Assembly (NCBI RefSeq): GCF_001641335.1
Contig: NZ_LVEM01000007.1
Span: 173,571-237,570 of the forward strand
Length of the DNA: 64,000 nt
Origin: Bradyrhizobium stylosanthis
GTDB taxonomy: Bacteria > Pseudomonadota > Alphaproteobacteria > Rhizobiales > Xanthobacteraceae
Direction: 5' to 3'
Position numbers and translations under genes: made by a program. The notes below the pieces were generated by a model. That model was not told where the DNA came from. It worked only from the letters and a program-made list of their open reading frames with translations, and made no database searches. Shown piece after piece: positions 17,849 to 26,483 of this stretch (within the stretch, counting starts at the first letter, position 1; each line of letters opens with the position of its first letter).

Positions 17849-18013
17849 ATGGCTTTGCTCAGGTCCTTTCTTGCCGATGAAAGTGCAGCTACCGCTATCG
17901 AGTATTGCCTGATCGCCGCCGGTATCGCGCTCGCGATCGTCACCGTCGTGAACAACACGGGCAGCGCGCTGCTGAACAACAAGTTCAACTCGATCGACGC
18001 GGCCACGAAGTAA
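17849..18013 (+). CDS. Flp/Fap-type (type IVb) pilin
   Basis: Pilin subunit of 54 residues. It has the Flp layout: a short basic leader (MALLRSFLADES), then the TAIEY motif, a hydrophobic helix (LIAAGIALAIVTVVNN) and a short polar tail ending DAATK. AGGAG lies 6 bp before the ATG. Prepilin peptidases of this family cleave after a glycine at -1 relative to the helix, with Glu at +5; here E18 is in place but residue 13 at -1 is Ala rather than Gly, and the residue after EY is Cys rather than the usual Gly. No tad/cpa assembly genes are nearby, so it depends on a locus elsewhere or is a specialised paralogue. Confidence 0.85.
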   Translation: MALLRSFLADESAATAIEYCLIAAGIALAIVTVVNNTGSALLNNKFNSIDAATK

Positions 18014-18131
18014 CCGCCGATCCGGTTCGACGCGGGCCTCCGCCATCCGAGATAATGCCGCACGCTCGCTGGCCCGTCAGCGCTGCGGGCCATGATCTGT
18101 GTCAACAGCACGCGGACTGCGACGGTTAAGC

Positions 18132-19706
18132 ATGGGAGCCGATCTTCCTGCTGCCGGCCCGTCCATGCATCCAGACCTTCCGCACTCCCAACTGAAAATC
18201 CGCCGCGTCCGCCTCGATACCGGCCGCGAGAACGTCGTCGTCATCTCCCGGCAGTCCAAGGCGCTGCGCGCGGAGATCTTTCGCGGCTTCAGCCGCGTCG
18301 AGCTGCGCCGGGACGGCAAGGTCCTGCTGGCGACGCTCCTGATCACGGACGACGACGCGCTGGCGGCCCAGGATGAGATCGGTCTCTCCGAGCCGGCATT
18401 CCGCCGCTTCGCCGAACCGGCCGGCACGCCGGTCACGGTGACGCCCGCATCGCCGCCGGAGAGCCTGGAAGCGGTGCGTGCGAAGATTCACGGGCGAACG
18501 TTGAGCGAGGCGGAGATCGGCGCGATCATCAACGACCTCTCCCATTATCGCTACTCCGACATGGAAATCGCCGCCTTCCTGATCGGTTCGGCGAGCTTCA
18601 TCACCAGCGATGAGCTGCTGGCCCTCACCGGCGCGATGGCGAAGGCTGGCACGCAACTGGTGTGGCCCGATCCCGTCGTCGTCGACAAGCACTGCATCGG
18701 CGGCATTCCCGGCAACCGCACTTCGATGGTGGTGGTGCCGATCGTCGCCGCGCATGGCCTGCCGATCCCCAAGACGTCCTCGCGCGCCATCACCTCGCCC
18801 GCCGGCACCGCGGACACCATGGAGGTGCTGGCACGGGTGAATGTCGGCGTCGAAGAGATGAAGGCGATCGTCTCGGCCTGCAACGGCTGCCTGATCTGGG
18901 GCGGGCACGTGAACCTGTCGCCGGCCGACGATGTCCTGATCTCGGTCGAACGGCCGCTGAGCCTCGATACGCGCGAGCAGATGGTCGCCTCCATCATGTC
19001 CAAGAAGATCGCGGCGGGCTCGACGCATCTTTTGATCGACATCCCGGTCGGGCCGACTGCGAAGGTCACCAGCGCCGTCGAGGCGATGCGGCTGCGCAAG
19101 CTGTTCGAATTCGTCGGCGACCGCTTCGGCCGTACCGTCGAAGTGATCACCACCGACGGACGCCAGCCGATCGGCAACGGCATCGGGCCGGTGCTCGAAG
19201 CCAATGACGTCATGGCGGTGCTCGGCAATGACAAGGACGCGCCGCGCGACCTGCGCGAGAAGTCGCTGCGGCTGGCGGCGCATCTCCTGGAATACGATCC
19301 GAAGTTGCGCGGTGGCTCCGGCTATGCACGGGCCCGCGAACTGCTCGACAGCGGCGCGGCGCTGAAGCAGATGCAGAAGATCATCGACGCCCAGGGCCCC
19401 TCGACATGCAGCACCGAGCTGGGATCGCTCAGCTTCGACGTCAGGGCAAGCCATGACGGCACCGTGTCCGCGATCGATTGCCTGCGCCTCAACCGCCTCG
19501 CGCGCACCGCCGGCGCACCACTCGACAAAGGCGCAGGCATCCGCCTGTTCAAGAAGATCGGCGACCGCGTCGAGCAGGGCGAGCCGCTCTACCGCGTCTA
19601 CGCCTTCGACCGGCCCGAGCATGACCTGGTCGCGAGCGCGGCGGCCGCGGACGACGGCTATGCCGTCAACGGCCACGACGCTCCTCAAGGCAAGAGCGCG
19701 TCGTGA
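18132..19706 (+). CDS. AMP phosphorylase/thymidine phosphorylase family (archaeal-like long form)
   Basis: Nucleoside or nucleotide phosphorylase of about 524 residues. The N-terminal domain of about 85 residues precedes the phosphorylase core, as in archaeal AMP phosphorylases, which convert NMP plus phosphate to base plus ribose-1,5-bisphosphate; classical bacterial DeoA lacks it and is near 440 residues. The core contains DKHCIGGIPGNRTSMVVV, KTSSRAITSPAGTADTMEV and NGCLIWGGHVNLSPADD, all typical of this branch. The start is uncertain: ATG 18132 is used; ATG 18165 or GTG 18099 are possible. Its last codon overlaps the next gene (GTGA at 19703-19706). Substrate is inferred from family type only. 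Confidence 0.88.
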   Translation: MGADLPAAGPSMHPDLPHSQLKIRRVRLDTGRENVVVISRQSKALRAEIFRGFSRVELRRDGKVLLATLLITDDDALAAQDEIGLSEPAFRRFAEPAGTPVTVTPASPPESLEAVRAKIHGRTLSEAEIGAIINDLSHYRYSDMEIAAFLIGSASFITSDELLALTGAMAKAGTQLVWPDPVVVDKHCIGGIPGNRTSMVVVPIVAAHGLPIPKTSSRAITSPAGTADTMEVLARVNVGVEEMKAIVSACNGCLIWGGHVNLSPADDVLISVERPLSLDTREQMVASIMSKKIAAGSTHLLIDIPVGPTAKVTSAVEAMRLRKLFEFVGDRFGRTVEVITTDGRQPIGNGIGPVLEANDVMAVLGNDKDAPRDLREKSLRLAAHLLEYDPKLRGGSGYARARELLDSGAALKQMQKIIDAQGPSTCSTELGSLSFDVRASHDGTVSAIDCLRLNRLARTAGAPLDKGAGIRLFKKIGDRVEQGEPLYRVYAFDRPEHDLVASAAAADDGYAVNGHDAPQGKSAS

Positions 19707-20623
19707 GCACGATCGCGTTCCAGACCCTGCCCTTCGGGGCCGAGGCGGCGAAGCGCCTCGCGCGAGGGCTCGGGCTTGCCTGTGACGAGATCGCCCTGCA
19801 CCGCTTCCCGGACGGCGAGCTCCGCGTCACGGTCGCGCCCGCGGCCGACACCACCATCCTCTATGCAGCGCTCGACCAGCCCAACGACAAGCTGATCGCC
19901 CTGCTGTTCGCCGCCGAGGCGCTGCGACGCGGCGGCGCCAGGCGGCTCGTCCTGGTCGCGCCCTATCTCTGCTACATGCGTCAGGACACTGCATTTCATG
20001 CGGGCGAGGCCATCAGCCAACGCACCATCGGTACCCTGCTTGCGAAGGTCGTAGACCGCGTCGTCACCGTGGACGCGCACCTGCATCGCGTCAGCGACAT
20101 CGGCGCCGTGTTTCCCGGCATCGAGGCCGAGAACCTGTCCGCGATGCCGGCGATCGCGAAGGCGCTGGCGCAGGCCGGCGTGGATCCCGCGACAATCGTG
20201 ATCGGCCCCGATGCCGAATCCGAGCCCTGGGTCAGAGACCTCGCGGGCCGGCTGGGCTTGCAGCACACGGTGGCGCGGAAGATTCGCCACGGCGACCGCT
20301 CAGTGGAGATCGTGCTTGACGATGCCGCCCTGCTTGCGGGACGGCCGGCGCTGATGATCGACGACATCGTCTCCTCCGGCACGACGCTGATGGTCGCGGC
20401 GAAGACGTTGAAAGCGGCCGGCGCCAGCGCCGTCGATTCCGTGGTGACGCACGCGCTGTTTCCGCCCCCGATGATCGCCGCGTTCACCGAGGCAGGCATC
20501 CGTTCCGTTCGCTCAAGCGACAGCGTGCCGCATCCGACCAACGCGATCGCGCTCGACGAAATCCTGGCCGCGTCCCTCGCGCGCGAGCACAACCCGACAT
20601 CCCCGCCGGAGACCACGACATGA
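19703..20623 (+). CDS. Ribose-phosphate pyrophosphokinase-like protein (class III-like)
   Basis: PRPP synthetase-family protein of 306 residues, with tandem phosphoribosyltransferase folds. The N-terminal part has HRFPDGELRV; the catalytic loop region reads PYLCYMRQDTAFHAGEAISQ, closer to archaeal-type PRPP synthetases than to the housekeeping bacterial PrsA; VVTVDAHLHR follows, and the PRPP-binding loop is LMIDDIVSSGTTL near residue 215. It starts with GTG overlapping the stop of the phosphorylase and ends in an ATGA overlap with the nuclease gene, so the three are translationally coupled. It may make PRPP from ribose-5-phosphate, or act on the ribose-bisphosphate made by its neighbour; the sequence cannot decide. 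Confidence 0.87.
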   Translation: MSTIAFQTLPFGAEAAKRLARGLGLACDEIALHRFPDGELRVTVAPAADTTILYAALDQPNDKLIALLFAAEALRRGGARRLVLVAPYLCYMRQDTAFHAGEAISQRTIGTLLAKVVDRVVTVDAHLHRVSDIGAVFPGIEAENLSAMPAIAKALAQAGVDPATIVIGPDAESEPWVRDLAGRLGLQHTVARKIRHGDRSVEIVLDDAALLAGRPALMIDDIVSSGTTLMVAAKTLKAAGASAVDSVVTHALFPPPMIAAFTEAGIRSVRSSDSVPHPTNAIALDEILAASLAREHNPTSPPETTT

Positions 20624-22215
20624 GCGTGACCGTTCGATTTTGCGGTGCCGCGCGCACCGTGACCGGTTCGAGCTACCTGTTCCAGACCGCGAGCGGACGC
20701 TTCCTGGTCGATTGCGGCCTGTTCCAGGGACAGAAGACACTGAAGGCGCTCAACTACGGCGCCTTCCCGTTCCGCCCCGCCGACATCCAGGCGGTGCTGC
20801 TCACGCACGCCCATATCGACCACAGCGGATTGCTGCCCAAACTCGTGCGCGAAGGCTTCGACGGGCCGATCCTGGCGACGCGCGGCACGATCGATCTCTG
20901 CTCCTGGATGTTGCCCGATGCCGGCAGCATTCAGGAGTCCGAGGTTGCGCAGCTCAACCGGCGCAATGCGGCGCGCCAGCAGAACGAGGTCGCGCCGATC
21001 TATACGCAGGCCGATGCGACCGCATCGCTGCAGTCGTTCCGCCCGGTCGACTATGAGCGCTGGACCGACGTGATCCCCGGCGTCCGCGCGCGCTACTGGA
21101 ATGCCGGCCATTTGCTCGGCTCCGCCTCGATCGAGCTGGAATTCAGCGAGGCCGGGCGCGAGCGGCCGTTGCGCGTGCTGCTCTCCGGCGACGTCGGGCC
21201 GGAGGCCAAGCTGCTGCAGCCCGATCCGCAGGCGCCGACAGACCTCGACTACGTCATCTCGGAGTCCACCTATGGCGACCGCGTCCGCGCCGTCACCACG
21301 CCCGAGCAACGGCGGCAGCATCTCGCCGACGAGATTCGCCAGGCTTCGGCCGCCAAGGGCGCCCTGCTGATCCCGGCTTTCGCGGTCGAGCGCACGCAGG
21401 AGCTGATCGTCGACATCGTCCACCTGATGGAACGCGGCGAAGTTCCGGCGGCGCCGATCTTCCTGGATTCCCCGCTCGCGATCCATGCGACGGAAGTCTT
21501 CCGCCAGCACGCCGCGAGCCTCGATCCGGGCGTCGACGTCGATCGCCTGCTCAACTCGCCGCATCTCAAATTCACCGAGACCGTCGCCGAGAGCAAGGCG
21601 ATCATGCGCCTGACCGGCTTCCACATCATCATCTCCGCCAGCGGCATGTGCGACGCGGGCCGCATCCGCCATCACCTCAAGCGCTGGCTCTGGAACGAGC
21701 GCGCGACCGTGCTGCTCTCCGGCTTCCAGGCGCACGGCACGCTCGGCCGCTTCCTGCAGGACGGCGCCAGGGCGGTGCGTATCCAGGGCGAGGAAATCCG
21801 CGTCGCGGCGCGCATCCGCATGATCGACGAATATTCCGGACATGCCGACGCCGCGGGGATGGCCGGCTGGATCGCGGCGCGCCGCCCGATCGCGCGCGGC
21901 CTGTTCCTCACCCATGGCGAACAGGACGCAATCGCGGGCCTTGCCGAACGGCTGGCCGAGCGCATCCTGCCCGCGGCAAAGATCTATCAGCCCGTGCTGG
22001 ACGACATCTACGAGCTCGCAGCAGCCGAGCCGCGCGTGCTCGACGTCGACCATCGCCGTCGCCTCGCGCCCGAAGCGGTCACGCATCTCGACTGGCACAA
22101 CGAGATGTCGGAGCTCATGCTCGACATCAGCGACAAGGTCGCAGCCGCCGCCGACGACCGCGCCCGCGGCGTCATCATCCGAAAGCTGCGGCGGGCGTTG
22201 AACGAGAACGCGTAG
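20620..22215 (+). CDS. Metallo-beta-lactamase/beta-CASP nuclease (RNase J/CPSF-like)
   Basis: Zinc-dependent RNA-processing nuclease family protein, 531 residues. The metallo-beta-lactamase domain has the metal motif LTHAHIDHSGLLP near residue 65, GHLLGSASIE and the Asp in LLSGDVGPE. A beta-CASP insert lies between about 210 and 340 (PAFAVERTQELI, SASGMCDAGRIRHHLK). The C-terminal RMMBL motif is present as YSGHADAAGM and LTHGEQDA. Members are exo/endoribonucleases. It is the third gene of a tightly overlapping operon with the phosphorylase and PRPP-synthetase-like genes, so RNA-derived nucleotides could feed those enzymes; that link is inferred. Confidence 0.92.
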   Translation: MSVTVRFCGAARTVTGSSYLFQTASGRFLVDCGLFQGQKTLKALNYGAFPFRPADIQAVLLTHAHIDHSGLLPKLVREGFDGPILATRGTIDLCSWMLPDAGSIQESEVAQLNRRNAARQQNEVAPIYTQADATASLQSFRPVDYERWTDVIPGVRARYWNAGHLLGSASIELEFSEAGRERPLRVLLSGDVGPEAKLLQPDPQAPTDLDYVISESTYGDRVRAVTTPEQRRQHLADEIRQASAAKGALLIPAFAVERTQELIVDIVHLMERGEVPAAPIFLDSPLAIHATEVFRQHAASLDPGVDVDRLLNSPHLKFTETVAESKAIMRLTGFHIIISASGMCDAGRIRHHLKRWLWNERATVLLSGFQAHGTLGRFLQDGARAVRIQGEEIRVAARIRMIDEYSGHADAAGMAGWIAARRPIARGLFLTHGEQDAIAGLAERLAERILPAAKIYQPVLDDIYELAAAEPRVLDVDHRRRLAPEAVTHLDWHNEMSELMLDISDKVAAAADDRARGVIIRKLRRALNENA

Positions 22216-22481
22216 CGCGGCGCCGGGATAGCACCGGGCGCAGCGTCTTCACGAACCCGTCATTAAAACTGTAAGCGACGTGCCATTTCGCGCGGGCGTG
22301 ATCGGCTGTCCGCAAAATCAAGCTCCTCTCAAGAGAAACAGGAGGCGGCCCGAAGCCTTCCGTCAAGCAAGAACTGGTCTTCCGGCCTACAGACGATCTC
22401 GTTTGCCCCTCACCCGCGACATCGCGAAAGCGTCGCGATACCGCCGGCCCGTTTCGACAATCACGCAAGCGAGAAGCGCAC

Positions 22482-25235
22482 ATGGCTGTCACAGCAAATT
22501 TCTCTGCCGGAATTCTCTCCGTCCTTGGCACTGGCATGAACAACACGATCGTACTCGGCCGCAATGCGGCCGGAACGATCGTCGTCAACGGCGGCGCGGT
22601 CGCCGTCAAAGGCGGCCCCGCAACGGTCGCCAACACCAAGCTGATCCAGGCCTTCGGCCTCGACGGCAACGACGTCATCACCATCGACGAGAGCAATGGC
22701 GCGATGCCCGCGGCGAACCTGTTCGGCGGCGCCGGCAACGATACGCTGACCGGCGGATCCGGCGGCGACATGCTGTTCGGCCAGTCCGGCAACGACACGC
22801 TGTTCGGCAAGGGCGGCAACGACTTTCTGTTCGGAGGCGCCGGCAATGACGTGCTGGTCGGCGGCGACGGCAACGACCAGATGTTCGGCGAGGCCGGCGA
22901 CGATCGCATGATCTGGAATCCCGGCGACGACAGCGACCTGATGGAAGGCGGCGAAGGCATCGACACCGCCGAGGTGAACGGCGGCAACGGCGGCGAGACC
23001 TTCGCCATCACGGCCAACGGCACGCGCGTGCGCTTCGACCGCCTCGACCCCGCGCCGTTCTCGCTCGACATCGGCACAACCGAAAACCTCGTCGTCCATG
23101 CCAATGGCGGCGACGACGTCATCACCGCTTCCGGCAATCTGGCCGCGCTCATCACGCTGACGCTCGACGGCGGGGCCGGCAACGACACGATCCTCGGCGG
23201 CAACGGCGCCGACCTGCTGCTCGGCGGCGAAGGCAACGATTTCGTCGACGGCAACCAGGGCAACGACACCGCCATGCTGGGTGCGGGGAACGACACTTTC
23301 CAGTGGGACCCCGGCGACGGTAGCGACAAGGTCGACGGGCAGGCCGGAGCCGACACTCTGCTGTTCAACGGGGCGAACATCGCCGAGAACATCAACGTTT
23401 CCGCTGCCAATGGCGGACGCGTGCTGCTGACCCGCGACGTCGGCAACATCGCGATGGACCTCAACGGCATCGAGACCATCACGATCGGCGCGCGCGGCGG
23501 CAGCGACCACATCACGGTCAACAACCTCGCCGGGACCGATGTCAGCCAGGTCAATATCGATCTCGGATCGGCCGGGACCGGCGACGGTGCGGCCGATACG
23601 GTGACGCTCGAGGGCACGCGCTACGCCGATGCGATCCAGGTGTCCGGCTCGGGCACGTCGGTTTCGGTCACGGGGCTGCCCGCCGCCGTCACCATCACCA
23701 ACGCGGAAGGGGCCAATGATGCGCTCGTCATCGAGGCCCTCGGCGGCAACGACACGATCTCGGCGGCCGCGCTTGCCGCAGGGATTGTGCACCTCACGAT
23801 CGACGGCGGCGCCGGTAATGATACGATCGTCGGCAGCGCCGGCAGCGACACACTGATCGGCGGCGACGGCAACGATGTCGTCACGGGCGGCCGCGGCGAC
23901 GACGTCGCCCTGCTCGGCGCCGGCACCGACGTGTTCCAGTGGAATCCCGGCGATGGCAGCGACACCGTCGATGGCGGCGCCGGCGTCGACACGCTGAAGT
24001 TCTTCGGGGCCAACATCGCCGAGAACATGAATATCGTGGCGAACGGCGATCACGCCCTGCTCACGCGCGACGTCGCCAACATCACGATGGACCTGCACGG
24101 CGTCGAGCACGTCGATGTCCACGCGCTGGGCGGTGCCGACCATATCGCGGTCGGGGATCTGACCGGGACCGACGTGACGCAGGTGAACATCGATCTCGGC
24201 GGCGCGGCCGCAACGCCCGACGGCGCCGTCGATACCGTCTCGGTCGATGCGACCCAGAGCGCCGACACGTTCGGCGTTTCCGGCAATGCCGGCGGCGTGA
24301 CGGTGTTCGGCCTGCATGCGACCACCCATTTGAGCGGCATGGACGCAACCGACCAGTTGACGCTCAGCGGCCTCGGCGGCGACGACGTCATCGATGCCAG
24401 CGGTCTCGCCGCCGGCGTGCTGCAACTGACGATCAACGGCGGGCTTGGCAACGACACCATCCGCGGCAGCCAGGGCGACGACCTGATCAGCGGCGGCGAC
24501 GGCAACGACGTCGCGCTGATGGGCGCGGGCAACGACACGTTCGTCTGGAATCCGGGCGACGACAACGACATCGTCGAGGGCCAGGGCGGCACCGATACCC
24601 TGCTGTTCAACGGCGCCAACATCGCCGAGACCATCAACATCTTCGCGAACGGCGACCGTGCCGAGCTGACACGGGACGTCGCCTCGATAACGATGGACAC
24701 GCACGGCGTCGAGACGATCGCCTTCAATGCCCGTGGCGGCGCCGATACGATCAATGTCGGCGACATGAGCGGGACCGACGTGACCGAGGTCAAGATCGAC
24801 CTCGCTGGCGTTCCCGGCAACCCCGGCGGCGACGGCGCGGCCGACAAGATCGTGATCAACGGCACCGCCGGCGACGACGTCATCACGCTGTCGCTCAACA
24901 GCAACGGCGCGCTGGTGATCGACGGACTGGCAAGCCAGGTCGTGATCGAGAACTTCGACTTCAACGACACCATCACCATCAACGGCCTGGGCGGCGACGA
25001 CGTGATCGAAGCATCGGGCGTCGGTCCCAACGGGCCGCATCTCGTCTTCGACGGCGGTGCCGGCGACGACGTACTGATCGGCAGCGCAGGCAGCGACACG
25101 CTCCTCGGCGGGCTCGGCGACGATGTGCTGATCGGCGGCGGCGGAACCGACGTGCTGGACGGAGGGCCCGGCGACAACGTCGTGATCCAGTCGCTGCTGG
25201 CCCATGCAAGCGTCCACGCGGGCACGCTGATCTAG
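22482..25235 (+). CDS. RTX-type calcium-binding repeat protein (917 residues)
   Basis: Large acidic, cysteine-free protein of glycine-aspartate repeats with nonapeptides such as GGAGNDTLTG, GGNDFLFGG and GGDGNDQMFGE, which bind calcium and form parallel beta-rolls after secretion. It is built of four modules: an N-terminal one (to residue about 266), then modules starting at residues 267, 479 and 681. The last three each contain the signatures (N/T)D(T/V)F(Q/V)WxPGD, GANIAE, LTRDV and an aspartate-rich roll. There is no N-terminal signal peptide, consistent with type I secretion through a C-terminal signal (it ends HAGTLI), but no type I transporter genes are in the window. A 266-bp upstream gap carries a small hairpin (22421-22439). 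Function is unknown; surface layer or adhesin is the family expectation. Confidence 0.9.
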   Translation: MAVTANFSAGILSVLGTGMNNTIVLGRNAAGTIVVNGGAVAVKGGPATVANTKLIQAFGLDGNDVITIDESNGAMPAANLFGGAGNDTLTGGSGGDMLFGQSGNDTLFGKGGNDFLFGGAGNDVLVGGDGNDQMFGEAGDDRMIWNPGDDSDLMEGGEGIDTAEVNGGNGGETFAITANGTRVRFDRLDPAPFSLDIGTTENLVVHANGGDDVITASGNLAALITLTLDGGAGNDTILGGNGADLLLGGEGNDFVDGNQGNDTAMLGAGNDTFQWDPGDGSDKVDGQAGADTLLFNGANIAENINVSAANGGRVLLTRDVGNIAMDLNGIETITIGARGGSDHITVNNLAGTDVSQVNIDLGSAGTGDGAADTVTLEGTRYADAIQVSGSGTSVSVTGLPAAVTITNAEGANDALVIEALGGNDTISAAALAAGIVHLTIDGGAGNDTIVGSAGSDTLIGGDGNDVVTGGRGDDVALLGAGTDVFQWNPGDGSDTVDGGAGVDTLKFFGANIAENMNIVANGDHALLTRDVANITMDLHGVEHVDVHALGGADHIAVGDLTGTDVTQVNIDLGGAAATPDGAVDTVSVDATQSADTFGVSGNAGGVTVFGLHATTHLSGMDATDQLTLSGLGGDDVIDASGLAAGVLQLTINGGLGNDTIRGSQGDDLISGGDGNDVALMGAGNDTFVWNPGDDNDIVEGQGGTDTLLFNGANIAETINIFANGDRAELTRDVASITMDTHGVETIAFNARGGADTINVGDMSGTDVTEVKIDLAGVPGNPGGDGAADKIVINGTAGDDVITLSLNSNGALVIDGLASQVVIENFDFNDTITINGLGGDDVIEASGVGPNGPHLVFDGGAGDDVLIGSAGSDTLLGGLGDDVLIGGGGTDVLDGGPGDNVVIQSLLAHASVHAGTLI
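23280..25235 (+). repeat. Three long in-frame modules of the RTX protein
   Basis: Modules begin at 23280, 23916 and 24522 (212, 202 and about 237 residues). Each begins with GAG(N/T)D and repeats the WxPGD, GANIAE, LTRDV and beta-roll segments in the same order. They are diverged at the residue level, indicating old duplications followed by drift. Confidence 0.75.
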
Positions 25236-25290
25236 GCCGACGGCCTCGCCTGGCCAGTGACGGGCCTGTTTTGCCTGTCGGAATCACCGA

Positions 25291-25329
25291 TCGGGGCCCG
25301 GATGGAACGAAGCGCCATCCGGGCCCCGA
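25291..25329 (+). terminator. Strong hairpin terminator after the RTX gene
   Basis: TCGGGGCCCGGATGG (25291-25305) pairs perfectly with CCATCCGGGCCCCGA (25315-25329) across a 9-nt loop, 55 bp after the RTX stop codon. It is followed by CGCTTTGACGG, a weak T-tract. A perfect 15-bp GC-rich stem at this position is most simply a transcription terminator. Confidence 0.7.
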
Positions 25330-25427
25330 CGCTTTGACGGCCTTGGGAGTCCTGATACTCTGCACCAAATCATGGCCCGGCGGGCCATGCTGTCGATCGT
25401 TGAACCAACACTGCCGAGAGGATGCGG

Positions 25428-25838
25428 ATGAGAAGCGCGGCGTTCCTGGCTCTCAGCCTCATGTTTGTCGGCGTAGGGTCGCACGACGGCGCGAGGGCCC
25501 AGACTTCTGGTGCCCCACCCGTTTCGCTCGCTCCGCCCGATGCATCGCCGCCGCGCCCGGCTGCCGCCAAGCCCGCACGGGCGACGACAGGCAGAGCTCC
25601 GGCCGCCTCCGGCAGGGAGACTTCGACATCCGTACTCGGCGTGCCTCAACCGAAGCCGGATCCGGCCGCCGACTATGACGGCTTCAGCGTCGGCAATGTC
25701 GACGACAATGATGCCTTGCGCCAGACGACGCCGCCTGCGAGGTCGCGCGCCGCAAAATCCAATCCGGATGCGGATAGCCTCGATCAGGAAGACAGCGCCT
25801 TGAAGCGAAAGCTGATGATCTGCCAGAACTGCAAATAA
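25428..25838 (+). CDS. Exported hypothetical protein, Pro/Ala-rich
   Basis: Predicted secreted protein of about 136 residues. The signal peptide (MRSAAFLALSLMFVGVGS, cleavage near ARAQT) is followed by a proline/alanine-rich low-complexity region and a charged C-terminal part ending LMICQNCK, with two cysteines in CQNC at the extreme C-terminus. The ATG at 25428 is preferred because GAGAGG then lies at a proper spacing; an ATG 6 bp upstream would sit directly on it. The gene ends 4 bp before the convergent cytochrome gene. I recognise no family; the C-terminal CxxC could bind a metal or form a disulphide. Confidence 0.7.
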   Translation: MRSAAFLALSLMFVGVGSHDGARAQTSGAPPVSLAPPDASPPRPAAAKPARATTGRAPAASGRETSTSVLGVPQPKPDPAADYDGFSVGNVDDNDALRQTTPPARSRAAKSNPDADSLDQEDSALKRKLMICQNCK

Positions 25839-25842
25839 CGCG

Positions 25843-26475
25843 TCAGTTCGGACAGGGCTGTCCCGCCGCGCCCCACATCGCCATGTCCTTGACGTGATCC
25901 TCGAAGGTCCCCGGCGGCGTCGAGCGGCCTGCACCGGGCGCCCAGCCGCGGGGAATGAAGCCGTTCAGCGAGGCATCATGCCTGAGATGGTCGACGAGGC
26001 CGGCAGCGTCGCGGCCGCCATTGCGCTTGGGATCCTTCATCTGCGCGCAGATCTCCGCGCCGCTCTTGCCGAACCAGATGAAAGCCACCGGCGCGAGCTG
26101 CCAATCGATGCCGGCGCGCGGCGGTGACGGTGCCGGCTCGTTCGCCTGGGTCGAGGTCATGTGGCAGGTCGAGCACGGGATCGCCTCCGCGCCGATGCGG
26201 TTCTCGCCGCCGTGGATGTTCATGCCGTGCACGCGAGGCTTGGTTTCCCCTGCCGGCGTCCAGATCGGAATGGCCTTGGCATCGACGTGGCAGTTGGCGC
26301 AACGCGGATGCGTCACCACCGCCTCGATCCGCTTCCAGGCCTCCAGGCCCTCAACCCGGCTGACGCTGCCCGGCGGCAGAACATCTTTCCTGGCTTCGTC
26401 CTTGGCCGCGACAATTCCGGTGAGCGCCGCAACTGCGGAAGCTGCGAGAGCGAGCGCAATCAGATATCTCTTCAT
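25843..26475 (-). CDS. Exported dihaem c-type cytochrome of the ior operon
   Basis: Periplasmic cytochrome of 210 residues. It has a signal peptide (residues 1-24, cleavage near VAAK) and two haem c attachment motifs, CANCH near residue 59 and CSTCH near 101. A tryptophan-rich region and several histidines could supply distal ligands. It lies 8 bp after the molybdenum subunit gene on the same strand, so it probably takes electrons from that enzyme's iron-sulphur chain and passes them to the respiratory chain. Haem attachment would need the Ccm system encoded at 7.0-11.2 kb. I chose the ATG at 26475 because the signal peptide starts there. Confidence 0.85.
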   Translation of the reverse strand: MKRYLIALALAASAVAALTGIVAAKDEARKDVLPPGSVSRVEGLEAWKRIEAVVTHPRCANCHVDAKAIPIWTPAGETKPRVHGMNIHGGENRIGAEAIPCSTCHMTSTQANEPAPSPPRAGIDWQLAPVAFIWFGKSGAEICAQMKDPKRNGGRDAAGLVDHLRHDASLNGFIPRGWAPGAGRSTPPGTFEDHVKDMAMWGAAGQPCPN

Positions 26476-26483
26476 GGCCCACC

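Noticed and set aside
18126..19688. A 520-codon minus-strand frame
   Set aside because: Antisense to the AMP phosphorylase-like gene; no recognisable domains.
22461..25217. A 918-codon minus-strand open frame opposite the RTX gene
   Set aside because: It mirrors the repetitive GC-rich plus-strand gene; its protein is an Asp/Val/Ala-rich mirror of the nonapeptide repeats with no family features.
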